NCBI RefSeq assembly: GCF_963082495.1
Contig: NZ_CAUJAN010000002.1
Coordinates: forward strand, 248,001-312,000
DNA: 64,000 bases
Source: Methanobrevibacter sp. V74
Lineage (GTDB): Archaea; Methanobacteriota; Methanobacteria; Methanobacteriales; Methanobacteriaceae
Reading direction: 5' to 3'
Shown: piece after piece, positions 37,269 to 46,593 of the stretch
Layout of the letters: each line of letters starts with the position of its first letter
Position numbering within the stretch: position 1 is the stretch's first letter
Program-made: the position numbers and the translations under genes
Notes under the pieces: generated by a model
The model's input: the letters and a program-made list of their open reading frames with translations, nothing else
What the model was told of the DNA's origin: nothing
The model's database searches: none

Positions 37269-38513
37269 ATGCCAACTATGTCTGAAAAAATATTAGCTAG
37301 AGCTTCTAAAAAAGAAAACGTGGAAGCTGGAGATATAATTATAGCAAATATTGATGTTGCAATGACCCACGATTTAACTGGCCCTCTTTCTGTTCAATCA
37401 TTTGAAAAAATTGGAGTTAAAAAAGTATGGGATTCATCAAAAATTGTTATACCTTTTGATCATCAAGTCCCAGCCGATTCCATAGATTCTGCTAATAACC
37501 ATATTTTAATGAGAGACTTTGTAAAAAAACACAACATTGAACATTTTTATGATGTTAATGCAGGAGTTTGTCATCAAATACTGCCTGAACTTGGCCATGT
37601 CGTGCCCGGAGAAGTCATTGTAGGTGCTGATTCGCATACATGTACCCATGGTGCTTTAGGCGCATTTGCAACAGGCATTGGTTCGACTGATATGGCGATG
37701 GTGTTTGCTGAAGGCAATTTATGGTTTAAAGTTCCTGAAACTAATAGGTTTAACATTACCGGCGAATTGAAAGACAATGTTTATGCTAAAGATGTCATCT
37801 TACATATTATCAGCAAAATGGGCGCCGATGGATCTACTTATAAAGCATGCGAATTTGCTGGTGAAACAATCTCAAATATGAGCATTTCAGATAGAATGGT
37901 TTTATGTAACATGGCTATTGAAATGGGTGGGAAAACCGGTTTAGTAGAACCTGATAAAAAAAGCATTGATTATGTTGAAAAACGTTCCAATAAACCATAT
38001 AAAGTATTTAAAACTGATTCAGACTCCCCATCTCTTAATATAATTGATATTGATGTTAATGATTTAGAACCTCAAATTGCTTGTCCTCACAATGTTGATA
38101 ATGTAAAACCGATCAGTGAGGTTGACATAGAAATCGACCAAGTATTTTTAGGTTCATGCACTAACGGTAGACTTAGCGATTTAAGAGATGCTGCAAAAAT
38201 CCTAAAGGGAAACAGAATAGCTAACGGAACTAGAATGTTAGTTATTCCAGCATCAAAAGAAGTCTATACTAAAGCATTAGATGAAGGATTGCTTAAAATA
38301 TTTGTTGAATCTGGAGCTCTTGTATCTGCTCCTTGTTGTGGTCCGTGTCTTGGAGGGCACACTGGAATAATTGGACCTGGCGAGGTAAGTCTCTCTACAT
38401 CCAACAGAAACTTTAAAGGAAGACAGGGTTCACCTGAAGGAGAAGTTTACCTGTCTTCAGCAGCGGTTGCTGCCGCTTCTGCTATTGAAGGAAAAATTGT
38501 AGCACCGGAGTGA
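37269..38513 (+). CDS. leuC: 3-isopropylmalate/homoaconitate dehydratase large subunit
   Basis: This aconitase-superfamily large subunit has 414 residues, the short archaeal type. The iron-sulfur cysteines are in [13 protein letters not shown] and [34 protein letters not shown] and HDLTGPLSV are further signatures. With the small subunit it isomerises 2- to 3-isopropylmalate for leucine, or the homoaconitate analogues in coenzyme B synthesis. The neighbouring small subunit's loop favours the leucine role. It starts a three-gene unit leuC, leuD, leuB with four bases between the first two genes. Confidence 0.92.
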   Translation: MPTMSEKILARASKKENVEAGDIIIANIDVAMTHDLTGPLSVQSFEKIGVKKVWDSSKIVIPFDHQVPADSIDSANNHILMRDFVKKHNIEHFYDVNAGVCHQILPELGHVVPGEVIVGADSHTCTHGALGAFATGIGSTDMAMVFAEGNLWFKVPETNRFNITGELKDNVYAKDVILHIISKMGADGSTYKACEFAGETISNMSISDRMVLCNMAIEMGGKTGLVEPDKKSIDYVEKRSNKPYKVFKTDSDSPSLNIIDIDVNDLEPQIACPHNVDNVKPISEVDIEIDQVFLGSCTNGRLSDLRDAAKILKGNRIANGTRMLVIPASKEVYTKALDEGLLKIFVESGALVSAPCCGPCLGGHTGIIGPGEVSLSTSNRNFKGRQGSPEGEVYLSSAAVAAASAIEGKIVAPE

Positions 38514-38517
38514 GATT

Positions 38518-39000
38518 GTGAAAGGAAAAGCTTGGAAATTTGGAAACGACATAGATACTGACATAATTGTTCCTGGGAGATATCTAATTTATACAGATGA
38601 AAAAATCCTAGCCAAACATTGTATGGAAGGTTTGGATTCGAATTTTGATAAAAAATGTTCAAAAGGTGACTTTATCGTTGCAGGTAAGAATTTTGGATGT
38701 GGTTCATCACGTGAACATGCTCCAATAGCCCTTAAAGGAGTTGGAGTGGCTGCTGTAATAGCCGAGTCTTTTGCAAGAATATTTTACAGAAATGCTACAA
38801 ATGTTGGAGTTCCTCTTTTAGAGGCTCCGGGAATTAGTGAAGCTATTGAAAATGAAGAGGAAATTATCGTGGATATGGAAAATGCTACAATCACATCCCA
38901 GAATGGAAAAATCATTGAATTTAAAAAATTACCTCCATTCATGTTAGAAATACTAAATCAAGGTGGTTTAATTGAGTACCTCAAAAACAAACAGTTATAA
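38518..39000 (+). CDS. leuD: 3-isopropylmalate dehydratase small subunit
   Basis: This 160-residue subunit carries the substrate-recognition loop and the swivelling domain, with [34 protein letters not shown] and [15 protein letters not shown]. In methanogens the loop after GRYL distinguishes substrates: YLVY-like loops go with isopropylmalate and YLRT with homoaconitate. YLIY here points to isopropylmalate, so LeuD rather than HacB. The GTG start lies just beyond the leuC stop. The gene overlaps leuB by 29 bases. Confidence 0.9.
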   Translation: MKGKAWKFGNDIDTDIIVPGRYLIYTDEKILAKHCMEGLDSNFDKKCSKGDFIVAGKNFGCGSSREHAPIALKGVGVAAVIAESFARIFYRNATNVGVPLLEAPGISEAIENEEEIIVDMENATITSQNGKIIEFKKLPPFMLEILNQGGLIEYLKNKQL

Positions 39001-39976
39001 AATTGCAGTAATTCCAGGAGATGGAATCGGAAAAGAGGTAATGGAAGCAACATTGGATGTGTTAAACGGATTGGATATTGATTTTAAATATGTTTATGGT
39101 GACGCAGGAGATGAATGCCTCGAAAAGACTGGAACAGCACTGCCTAGTGAAACTTTAGATTTGATTAGGGATGCTGATGCTTGTTTATTTGGCGCTGCCG
39201 GTGAAACTGCAGCAGACGTTATTGTTAAAATACGCCAAGAAATGAAACTGTTTGCTAATTTAAGGCCGGTTAAATCTTATCCCAATACTAACTCATTATT
39301 TGAGGATATTGACTTTATGATTGTGCGTGAAAATACTGAAGGAGTATATATTGCTGATGAAGAGTCCTATACTGACGATGGAGCGATTGCGAGACGCATT
39401 ATCACGAAAAAAGCTGAAAAACGTATTATTGAATATGCATTTGAATATGCTAAAAACAATAATAAAACAAAGGTTACGGCTGTTCATAAAGCTAATGTAT
39501 TGAAAAAAACTGATGGATTGTTTAAAAAAGTTTTCTATGAAGTTGCAAAAGACTATCCTGATATTGCAACCGAGGACTTTTACGTGGATGCAACTGCAAT
39601 GTATCTTATCACCCAACCAGAAAGTTTTGAAGTTATTGTAACCACCAATCTTTTTGGAGATATTTTATCTGATGAAGGAGCCGGTCTTGTTGGAGGACTT
39701 GGTTTGATTCCATCAGCAAATATTGGTGAAGATGGCGCATTATTTGAACCTGTTCATGGTTCGGCACCGGATATTGCAGGCAAAAACATAGCCAATCCAA
39801 TAGCTATGATGCTTTCAGCCATCATGATGCTTAGATATTTAGGCGAAAATGAATCGGCGAATAAATTTGAAGCTGCAATATTAAAAGTACTAAAGGATGC
39901 AAATACTTTAACTGGTGATTTGGGTGGTTTGGCTACCACCACTGAAATAGCTTTTGAAGTTAAAAATAATTTATGA
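38972..39976 (+). CDS. leuB: 3-isopropylmalate dehydrogenase (or homoisocitrate dehydrogenase)
   Basis: This beta-decarboxylating dehydrogenase of 334 residues has VIPGDGIGKEVMEATL, VRENTEGVYIADEE, the catalytic Lys in AVHKANVLKKTDGLF, TNLFGDILSDEGAGLVGGLG and PVHGSAPDIAGKNIANPIA. It acts after LeuCD in leucine synthesis; the close paralogue AksF works in coenzyme B synthesis, and I favour LeuB from the operon. The start is a TTG at 38972, inside leuD, preceded by GGTGG. Confidence 0.88.
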   Translation: MSTSKTNSYKIAVIPGDGIGKEVMEATLDVLNGLDIDFKYVYGDAGDECLEKTGTALPSETLDLIRDADACLFGAAGETAADVIVKIRQEMKLFANLRPVKSYPNTNSLFEDIDFMIVRENTEGVYIADEESYTDDGAIARRIITKKAEKRIIEYAFEYAKNNNKTKVTAVHKANVLKKTDGLFKKVFYEVAKDYPDIATEDFYVDATAMYLITQPESFEVIVTTNLFGDILSDEGAGLVGGLGLIPSANIGEDGALFEPVHGSAPDIAGKNIANPIAMMLSAIMMLRYLGENESANKFEAAILKVLKDANTLTGDLGGLATTTEIAFEVKNNL

Positions 39977-39991
39977 AGGAGAAAAGAAAAT

Positions 39992-40096
39992 ATGAATTTC
40001 AAAAAATTAACTAAAATACAATTTGCAGCACTTTTTATCATATTTATTATGGTAATAAGTGGGGTGGCAGGATTTTTACTCATTATATTTGCATAA
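39992..40096 (+). CDS. 34-residue single-helix membrane peptide
   Basis: This short gene encodes MNFKKLTKIQFAALFIIFIM followed by VISGVAGFLLIIFA: a basic N-terminus then one long hydrophobic helix. AAGGAG lies ten bases before the ATG, and it sits 15 bases after leuB and 18 before ribH, so it is translated as part of a compact unit. I do not recognise a family. Small membrane peptides of this kind often associate with a larger membrane complex. Confidence 0.65.
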   Translation: MNFKKLTKIQFAALFIIFIMVISGVAGFLLIIFA

Positions 40097-40114
40097 AATA
40101 AAGGATTGATAAAT

Positions 40115-40531
40115 ATGGTAAAATATGAAATCGCAGCAGTAGTTGCGGAATTTAATTATGATATTACACAAATGATGTTAGAACTTGCAAAAGCGGAAGC
40201 GAAAAACAGAGACTGTGAAATTACTAAAGTAATTGCAGTTCCAGGCGTATTTGATATGCCTCTTGTAATTAAAAAATTATTACAAAAAGATGAATACGAT
40301 GCAATTATCACTCTTGGTGCCGTGATTGAAGGTGCAACTGACCATGATCAAATAGTAGCACAGCATGCTTCCCGTAAAATAGCGGATTTGGCTTTAGAAT
40401 ATGATACTCCAGTAGCACTTGGTATTACCGGTCCCGGTATGACTAGAATGGATGCTCACAGACGTGTTAAAAACGCGAAAAGCGCTGTTGAAGCAGCTAT
40501 TAAAATGTGCGACAGATTAAAAGAAATCTAG
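40115..40531 (+). CDS. ribH: 6,7-dimethyl-8-ribityllumazine synthase
   Basis: RibH joins 5-amino-6-ribitylaminouracil with a dihydroxybutanone phosphate to give lumazine, the step before riboflavin and hence FAD/FMN. The 138 residues start at the ATG at 40115 (MVKYEIAAVVAEFNYDITQM). The phosphate- and ribityl-binding stretches VPGVFDMPLVIKKLL and LGAVIEGATDHDQIVAQHA carry the catalytic His. The archaeal short form has this length. It follows the small membrane gene by 18 bases. Confidence 0.92.
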   Translation: MVKYEIAAVVAEFNYDITQMMLELAKAEAKNRDCEITKVIAVPGVFDMPLVIKKLLQKDEYDAIITLGAVIEGATDHDQIVAQHASRKIADLALEYDTPVALGITGPGMTRMDAHRRVKNAKSAVEAAIKMCDRLKEI

Positions 40532-40538
40532 TGATTAA

Positions 40539-41477
40539 ATGGAAATATTAAAACCTAAGGAATTAAAAGAGAAATTCAATGACCCATGGATTGCACCATA
40601 CAAAAAAGTATTGACTATGGTAGATGGAGATAAAGTAGAACTCATAGAGTACCATCCATGTATTTCAGGGTCACATTGGTTATTACATCAATATAAAAAT
40701 AATTCCAAGTTAATTGACTCAACCTATCGTGATGGAAACAAGCATGTTTACAAATGCCATGCCGGCTGTGCTCCGCTTGATTTGAAAGCTAGCTTTAATG
40801 CTGCTGGAATTGATGAGATTGTTATTGATGGAGATGAAGTCAAAATTACACATGCCGGTCTTGCAGGAGCAGGTGTTGGAGCTGGAATGTGTAGGGGAAT
40901 GGGTGAAGGTGTTAAATATATTGAGCTTCTTGAAGTTGGTGGAGGCTCAAAAGTTGGAAGAGCGACTGTTGTAACACCTAAACTTGAAAAGGTAGTTATT
41001 GGTATCGATGATACCGATACCAAAGATGCAGGTGCTACTTGGACAATGGCTCATAATTTAGGGGTTGAACTTGCAAATGAAGGATTTGAATACTTAGATC
41101 ATATTATCGTTCAATTATATCCTCATAACCCCCATAAAACTCAAAATTGCGTATCAATTGCTCTTAGTTTTGCTGTCGAATCATTAAAAAAACAAGAATT
41201 AATTGATAGAATTATTGAAATCCTTAAAAGAGATACTTTATCTGATAAAACCGCAATAGCCATCTTAGAAGGTTTAGATATTCCTGAAAAATTAAGAAAA
41301 TATTCTATCGCTACAAAATCCGGAATGATGGATATTGAAACTGCAGAAAATGTTGCAGAAGAATTAAATATTCCATTAATTGCAGTTACAGGCGAACAAG
41401 GAAAAGTTGGCGCTCTTGCAGCTCTTGGTCTTTATGATGATGTTGAAGAGGCTGTAAAAGCCTATGACAAAAAATAA
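40539..41477 (+). CDS. Methanogenesis marker protein 11
   Basis: This 312-residue protein matches methanogenesis marker 11, found in nearly all methanogens and absent elsewhere; its biochemical role is unknown. The first half has PKELKEKFNDPWIAPYKKV, SGSHWLLHQY and a Gly-rich loop GLAGAGVGAGMCRGMGEG. The second half has VIGIDDTDTKDAGATWTMAH, a signature shared with tRNA(Ile2) agmatinylcytidine synthetase, so a nucleotide-binding fold is likely. It starts seven bases after ribH. Convergent with the gene at 41514. Confidence 0.9.
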   Translation: MEILKPKELKEKFNDPWIAPYKKVLTMVDGDKVELIEYHPCISGSHWLLHQYKNNSKLIDSTYRDGNKHVYKCHAGCAPLDLKASFNAAGIDEIVIDGDEVKITHAGLAGAGVGAGMCRGMGEGVKYIELLEVGGGSKVGRATVVTPKLEKVVIGIDDTDTKDAGATWTMAHNLGVELANEGFEYLDHIIVQLYPHNPHKTQNCVSIALSFAVESLKKQELIDRIIEILKRDTLSDKTAIAILEGLDIPEKLRKYSIATKSGMMDIETAENVAEELNIPLIAVTGEQGKVGALAALGLYDDVEEAVKAYDKK

Positions 41478-41513
41478 TATCTGCATAGTTTGCAGATACG
41501 CTTATTTTATTTT

Positions 41514-43208
41514 TTATAAATTAAAGTCAATGAAATTTTGGCTGACAAAATGCTTTATAGAAGTTGAATTTGTATCCTTAAAGAATATTGAAACGTCATG
41601 CCCTTCATATGAAAATGTTTTATTAGAATTCTCTTTAAAGTCAAAGGAAGTATAAAATTCGCCATTTACAGAAATATCATAACTAGATTCGTTTTTAAAA
41701 ATTCCTGTTGAATTAGCAACAGACACATTATCCAAGAATACTTCATAAACAGACGCATTTTTATTTCTTGAAGATATAGTGAATTTTTCCTTAAATGCGG
41801 TAGAATCATTATGCCTATAACTATGACTAACAGTAGCCTCCTCAAAAATCTCTTTTAAACGACTGTTTTGAATAACATCCTTAGGTTCAAGTTCTAAATC
41901 TTTTTGAACTTCTTTTGGCAATCTCAATACATCTGATTCACCATATCTTGTTTCATTTATCATATATGGTTCGCCAGATATGAAGATCGTGTCATTTATA
42001 TTAATACCAAGCGTCATCATTGCATCAGCAGGCATTCTGATTTGGTCAGATTCGCCTTCAATAGCTGCATCGATTTTATAGGGACCCCTTACAGAAATAG
42101 AATTGTCATTTGGCGTATCATCAGCATAGATTATTAAATTTCTTGAGTTGGGCTCAATTGATAATACTCCATTTTCAAAGTGTGCTGCACCAAGAAATGT
42201 CGAAATCATTAAAAGCAAAACAATGATGGATATAATCATTGGAAAATGAATTTTAATAAAAGATCTCAATAAATTCCCTCGCGGAATCTTTTTAAACATT
42301 ACAATTGATTTTATAACAACCTTAATAATATAATAAATTGCCATTATAAGACCGATTAGCGAAATCATTATTCCCACAGTTAATGGAACTAATTTTACGA
42401 AAAATATGGTGAATAAACCTAGGATGACCAATGACAATCCGACAATAGACATTCTAATATAATATCCAATATCATCAATCATCACAACCCTACCATACTT
42501 ATTAGCACGGTTTATAATTGTTCTTACAACTTCATTAGCCATTAAATTCAAATCAGAAAGTGAAGACATGTCATGCTCAATTGCACCAATATCTACTTCA
42601 GTTATGGAAATACCTAATACATCAGCATCAATAACAATACCTACATCCACACCATAATCTTTTTCGAAATTAATCTTTTTTAATATCTCTTTACGTGCTG
42701 CAAACTGACCGCTTAACGGCTGTTCAAATGAAATTTCCGGGAAGAAAAAGTTTAAAAGCGGTTTTGCTGTAAGCTCAGTTACACGTCCACTAGCACGTGA
42801 AAATTTGGTTTTTGTAATATCTGTTTTACCGCTTAAAATTGGTTTAATCATTGCTTCTACTTTACTGGAAGTTAAATTATAAATATCTGCATCAATAAAT
42901 GCAATAATATCACATTCAACTTCTTTATAACCTGTGTGTAATGCCTCCCCTTTACCTTTATTAAATTCATGAGAGATTACACGAGCACCTGCTTTAATAG
43001 CTTCAGCTTCGGTATTATCCGAAGATCCATCATTAACAACGATGATTTCATCAACAAATGATACTTTCTTAACAACCCCAACAACCTGAGCCACAGTATC
43101 CTCTTCATTAAAAGCGGGAATGATTACTGAAACTTTTTGATATTCATTAGCTTTTTCAGTTTTTAAACCAGCCAGTAAAAATACAATAATTACTAAAAAC
43201 CAAGACAA
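41514..43208 (-). CDS. Membrane GT2 glycosyltransferase with exported C-terminal domain
   Basis: This 564-residue protein starts with a membrane helix and a GT2 domain (KVSVIIPAFNEEDTVAQVVG, VVNDGSSDNTEAEAIKAGA, KGKGEALHTGYKEVECD, AFIDADIYNL) most like polyprenyl-phosphate-mannose or glucosyl-3-phosphoglycerate synthases. Three further membrane helices lie between about 245 and 345. The last 200 residues are hydrophilic and probably outside; two stretches (SDQIRMPADAMMTLGININD and SDVLRLPKEVQKDLELEPKD) look like a duplicated beta-barrel motif. The TTG start follows GGTGAATTTATA; the nearby ATG is out of frame. The combination is unfamiliar to me. Confidence 0.8.
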   Translation of the reverse strand: MSWFLVIIVFLLAGLKTEKANEYQKVSVIIPAFNEEDTVAQVVGVVKKVSFVDEIIVVNDGSSDNTEAEAIKAGARVISHEFNKGKGEALHTGYKEVECDIIAFIDADIYNLTSSKVEAMIKPILSGKTDITKTKFSRASGRVTELTAKPLLNFFFPEISFEQPLSGQFAARKEILKKINFEKDYGVDVGIVIDADVLGISITEVDIGAIEHDMSSLSDLNLMANEVVRTIINRANKYGRVVMIDDIGYYIRMSIVGLSLVILGLFTIFFVKLVPLTVGIMISLIGLIMAIYYIIKVVIKSIVMFKKIPRGNLLRSFIKIHFPMIISIIVLLLMISTFLGAAHFENGVLSIEPNSRNLIIYADDTPNDNSISVRGPYKIDAAIEGESDQIRMPADAMMTLGININDTIFISGEPYMINETRYGESDVLRLPKEVQKDLELEPKDVIQNSRLKEIFEEATVSHSYRHNDSTAFKEKFTISSRNKNASVYEVFLDNVSVANSTGIFKNESSYDISVNGEFYTSFDFKENSNKTFSYEGHDVSIFFKDTNSTSIKHFVSQNFIDFNL

Positions 43209-43355
43209 TATAAATTCACCATTTTTAATTTTTACATTAATATTTTTTTAGTTTAAATAGTTATAAATGTTATTATTAAACTAAACAAAAAATTATTAAT
43301 TGATAATCAATAATATTGAATTAAAAAGAAAAAAGATAATTTTAGGTTGAATTTA
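43209..43355. promoter_or_regulatory. Divergent spacer between the membrane GT2 gene and tex
   Basis: This is 147 bp of A/T-rich DNA. TTTAGGTTGAATTTA just before 43356 supplies the tex ribosome-binding site, and GGTGAATTTATA precedes the GT2 start on the other strand. TATA-like runs exist but cannot be assigned confidently. Confidence 0.35.
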
Positions 43356-45503
43356 ATGATTGTTAAAACACTCCAAAAAGAATTAAACTTAGATAATTGG
43401 CAGGTTAAAAAAGTAATCAAATTAATTGATGAAGGAAACACAATACCCTTCATTGCAAGGTATAGAAAAGATGTTACCGGTTCACTTAACGATGAAACTT
43501 TAAGAAAATTTGATGAAAGGCTTAAATATTTACGTAATCTAGAAAATAGAAAAGAAAAAATCATTAAAAGAATTGATGAAATAGGTAAGCTAAATGAGGA
43601 TTTGAAAACTCAAATCATGAAAGCCGAAACACAAGTTGAGCTTGAAGATATTTACAGGCCTTTTAAAAGTAAAAAACAAACAAAAGCAACCAAAGCACGT
43701 GATAAAGGCTTAGAACCCCTTGCACAAATTATTCTAAAACAAAACGCCAAAGAAAGTATTGAAAAAATAGCTAAAAAATATGTCACAAATGAAGTGAAAA
43801 CTCCTGAAGAAGCTATTGAAGGTGCACAAGACATTATTGCAGAAATCGTTTCAGACAATTCCACATTCAGAAAAAAAATCCGTCAAAATACATTCTACAC
43901 AGGCCAGATTGAAACAAAGGCAAAGAACTGTGAAGTTTCAACAGAGTATGATATTTATTACGATTATTCGGAAGCTGTTAAAAAAATACCCCCACATAGA
44001 ATACTGGCTATTAACCGAGGGGAAAATGAAGGAATTATCAGGGCAAAAATTACCTGCAGCAGCGATGAAATTATAAAATATTTAAACAGACATATGTTGA
44101 AAAATATCTCAAAAATACCTGAAAAAGTCGAATACAATAACTACACTACTCCAATTATTAAAGAATCAGTTCGTGATGCTTATAAACGTTTAATTTCACC
44201 CACTATCGAGAGAGAAATTAGAAAGTTTTTAACCGAGAAAGCTGAAGAAAAATCAATTAGGGTATTTGCAAAAAACCTTAATCAATTATTAATGGAAAGT
44301 CCGTTAGTCGGTAAAACAATTCTTGGTTGGGATCCTGCTTTTAAAACAGGCTGTAAACTTGCAATTGTTGATGAAACAGGCAAGGTGCTTGATACTAGCT
44401 TAATTTATCCAACCGCACCACAAAATAAAGTTAAAGAATCAATTAAAACTGTTCGAAGCTTAATTGAAAAGTATGAAATTAATGTTATAGCTATTGGAAA
44501 TGGAACTGCTTCAAGAGAGTCTGAAGAAATAGTAGCTCAAATTATCAGAAACACAACTGTCGAATACATTATTGTTAATGAAGCTGGTGCATCAGTGTAT
44601 TCGGCTTCAAAACTTGCAGATGAAGAATTTCCAGATTTTACAGAAGGTGAGAGAAGTGCAGTTTCAATTGCAAGAAGACTTCAAGACCCATTAGCTGAAC
44701 TTGTTAAAATCGACCCCAAATCAATTGGCGTGGGCCAATATCAGCATGATATGAATCAAAAAGTGTTATCTGAATCTTTAACTGGTGTTGTCGAAAAGGT
44801 GGTGAATGAAGTTGGAGTTGACCTTAACACTGCTTCTGTAAGCTTATTAAATTATGTATCAGGAATAGGTGCCACTACAGCTAAAAACATTATTAGATAT
44901 CGTGAAGAACATGGTAGTTTTGAAAACAGAAAAGAACTTTTAAATGTGGAAAAACTTGGAAAGAAAACTTTTGAACAATGTGCAGGTTTTGTTAAAATTG
45001 ACAATCCAAACTATCCTCTCGACAATACCACAATACATCCCGAATCATATGACGCCACATTTAAATTATTAGACAAGGTGAATTACTCAATAACAGACAT
45101 TGGCACCAATTCTCTAAAATTAGATAATATTGACATTGATAAATTATCTAAAGAGCTGGGCCTTGGAGCTGAAAGCCTAAAAAACATTATTCACGAACTT
45201 AAAAAACCTGGCCGTGACCCCCGTGAGGAAATGCCGAAACCTATTTTGAGAAAAAATGTAATGTCGATTGATGATTTAGAAGAAGAAATGATAATGCAGG
45301 GAACAGTTAGAAACATTGTTGATTTTGGAGCATTTGTTGATATTGGCGTTCATCAAGATGGATTAGTTCATATTTCACAATTGGTGGCTGATAAGTTTGT
45401 TAAACATCCTCTTGATATCGTCAGCGTTGGAGATATTGTTGATGTGAAAGTTATCGAAATAGATACCCAGAGAAATAGAATTAATCTTTCAATGATAGTT
45501 TAA
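43356..45503 (+). CDS. tex: Tex-family S1 RNA-binding protein
   Basis: This 715-residue protein follows the bacterial Tex plan: an N-terminal helical region (LDNWQVKKVIKLIDEGNTIP, FIARYRKDVTGSLND), a YqgF-like RNase H fold (ILGWDPAFKTGCKLAIVDET, NVIAIGNGTASRESEEIV), helix-hairpin-helix repeats (NYVSGIGATTAKNIIRYREE) and a C-terminal S1 domain (GTVRNIVDFGAFVDIGVHQD). Tex binds nucleic acid and affects transcription in bacteria. It is mostly bacterial, so a transfer into this lineage is plausible. The ATG at 43356 follows AGGTTGA; the TTG nine bases upstream is less likely. It precedes purE by 57 bp. Confidence 0.93.
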   Translation: MIVKTLQKELNLDNWQVKKVIKLIDEGNTIPFIARYRKDVTGSLNDETLRKFDERLKYLRNLENRKEKIIKRIDEIGKLNEDLKTQIMKAETQVELEDIYRPFKSKKQTKATKARDKGLEPLAQIILKQNAKESIEKIAKKYVTNEVKTPEEAIEGAQDIIAEIVSDNSTFRKKIRQNTFYTGQIETKAKNCEVSTEYDIYYDYSEAVKKIPPHRILAINRGENEGIIRAKITCSSDEIIKYLNRHMLKNISKIPEKVEYNNYTTPIIKESVRDAYKRLISPTIEREIRKFLTEKAEEKSIRVFAKNLNQLLMESPLVGKTILGWDPAFKTGCKLAIVDETGKVLDTSLIYPTAPQNKVKESIKTVRSLIEKYEINVIAIGNGTASRESEEIVAQIIRNTTVEYIIVNEAGASVYSASKLADEEFPDFTEGERSAVSIARRLQDPLAELVKIDPKSIGVGQYQHDMNQKVLSESLTGVVEKVVNEVGVDLNTASVSLLNYVSGIGATTAKNIIRYREEHGSFENRKELLNVEKLGKKTFEQCAGFVKIDNPNYPLDNTTIHPESYDATFKLLDKVNYSITDIGTNSLKLDNIDIDKLSKELGLGAESLKNIIHELKKPGRDPREEMPKPILRKNVMSIDDLEEEMIMQGTVRNIVDFGAFVDIGVHQDGLVHISQLVADKFVKHPLDIVSVGDIVDVKVIEIDTQRNRINLSMIV

Positions 45504-45560
45504 TATATATTAAAATCAATACCTTAAACTGAACAAATTTTTTTAAGAGAGGATTTTTAT

Positions 45561-46586
45561 ATGACACCAAAAATAATGATTATTCTTGGAAGTGGATCGG
45601 ATATTGCTATTGCAGAAAAGGCCATGGATATTTTAGACAAGTTGGAAATATCATACAGCTTAAAGATTGCATCAGCACATAGGACTCCCAATTTAGTTCA
45701 GTCAATTGTAATGAAAGGTACTGATGCGGGAATTGAAGTATTTATTGGAATTGCAGGACTGGCCGCCCACTTACCAGGTTCAATTGCTGCCTATACACCA
45801 AGACCGGTTATTGGTGTGCCAGTAGATGTTAAAACAAATGGTATAGATGCATTAGAATCAATTGTTCAAATGCCTTATCCATCCCCAATTGCCACTGTTG
45901 GAATTGATAGAGGAGACAATGCAGCAATACTTGCAGCCCAATTTATTGGTCTTCATGATGAAGAAGTCCATCAAAAAGTTATTAGTTTAAGAAAGGAATA
46001 TGCTAAAAAAGTAATAGATAGCAATGAAAGGATTATTCAATCAATTGACAGACCTTATATCAACAATGACTTCCTAAGAATTAAAAATATTGAAATAAAT
46101 AAAGCTGAAGTCGACGAAAATGAGGGCGGCTGCTGTAAAAACAAAGATGCAGAAGTAGCAATCATTGTTGGAAGGCAAACTGATTTGGGAACTGCTAAAA
46201 ACGTTACAAAAATATTAGACAGACTTAAAATTACTCATGATACCAAAGTAGTCTGTCCAATCAGATCTACTCGAAAATTCATCAATTATGTTAAATCAAT
46301 GAAAAAAGCTAAAATTTTCATTGGAATTAGTTCTAACTCATCACAGGTTACCGGAGGAATCGTAGGGCTTACTGCAAGACCGGTAATTGGTGTTCCATGT
46401 ACTAATGAAGACGGAGACAATTATATGCTAACAACCGTTAACATGCCGCCAGGAGTTCCTGTTGCAACTGTAGGTATTAATAACGGTAAGAATGCTGGAG
46501 TGTTAGCTGGTGAAATATTATCTATTGATAATCCGGAAATTGTAGATTTATTAGATAAATTAAAAGATAAAAAAATTACATTTTAG
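45561..46586 (+). CDS. purE: N5-CAIR mutase / AIR carboxylase PurE, two-domain form
   Basis: PurE works in purine synthesis at the carboxylation of aminoimidazole ribotide. The first domain (about 1-155) has all key motifs: [23 protein letters not shown] and [20 protein letters not shown]. The second domain (about 196-335) keeps the fold ([40 protein letters not shown]) but lacks the SAHR and AAHLPG residues, so it is probably structural or regulatory. Fused double PurE proteins are known in methanogens. AGAGAGGATTTTTAT precedes the ATG. It ends seven bases before the UbiD-like gene. Confidence 0.92.
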   Translation: MTPKIMIILGSGSDIAIAEKAMDILDKLEISYSLKIASAHRTPNLVQSIVMKGTDAGIEVFIGIAGLAAHLPGSIAAYTPRPVIGVPVDVKTNGIDALESIVQMPYPSPIATVGIDRGDNAAILAAQFIGLHDEEVHQKVISLRKEYAKKVIDSNERIIQSIDRPYINNDFLRIKNIEINKAEVDENEGGCCKNKDAEVAIIVGRQTDLGTAKNVTKILDRLKITHDTKVVCPIRSTRKFINYVKSMKKAKIFIGISSNSSQVTGGIVGLTARPVIGVPCTNEDGDNYMLTTVNMPPGVPVATVGINNGKNAGVLAGEILSIDNPEIVDLLDKLKDKKITF

Positions 46587-46593
46587 TGATAAT

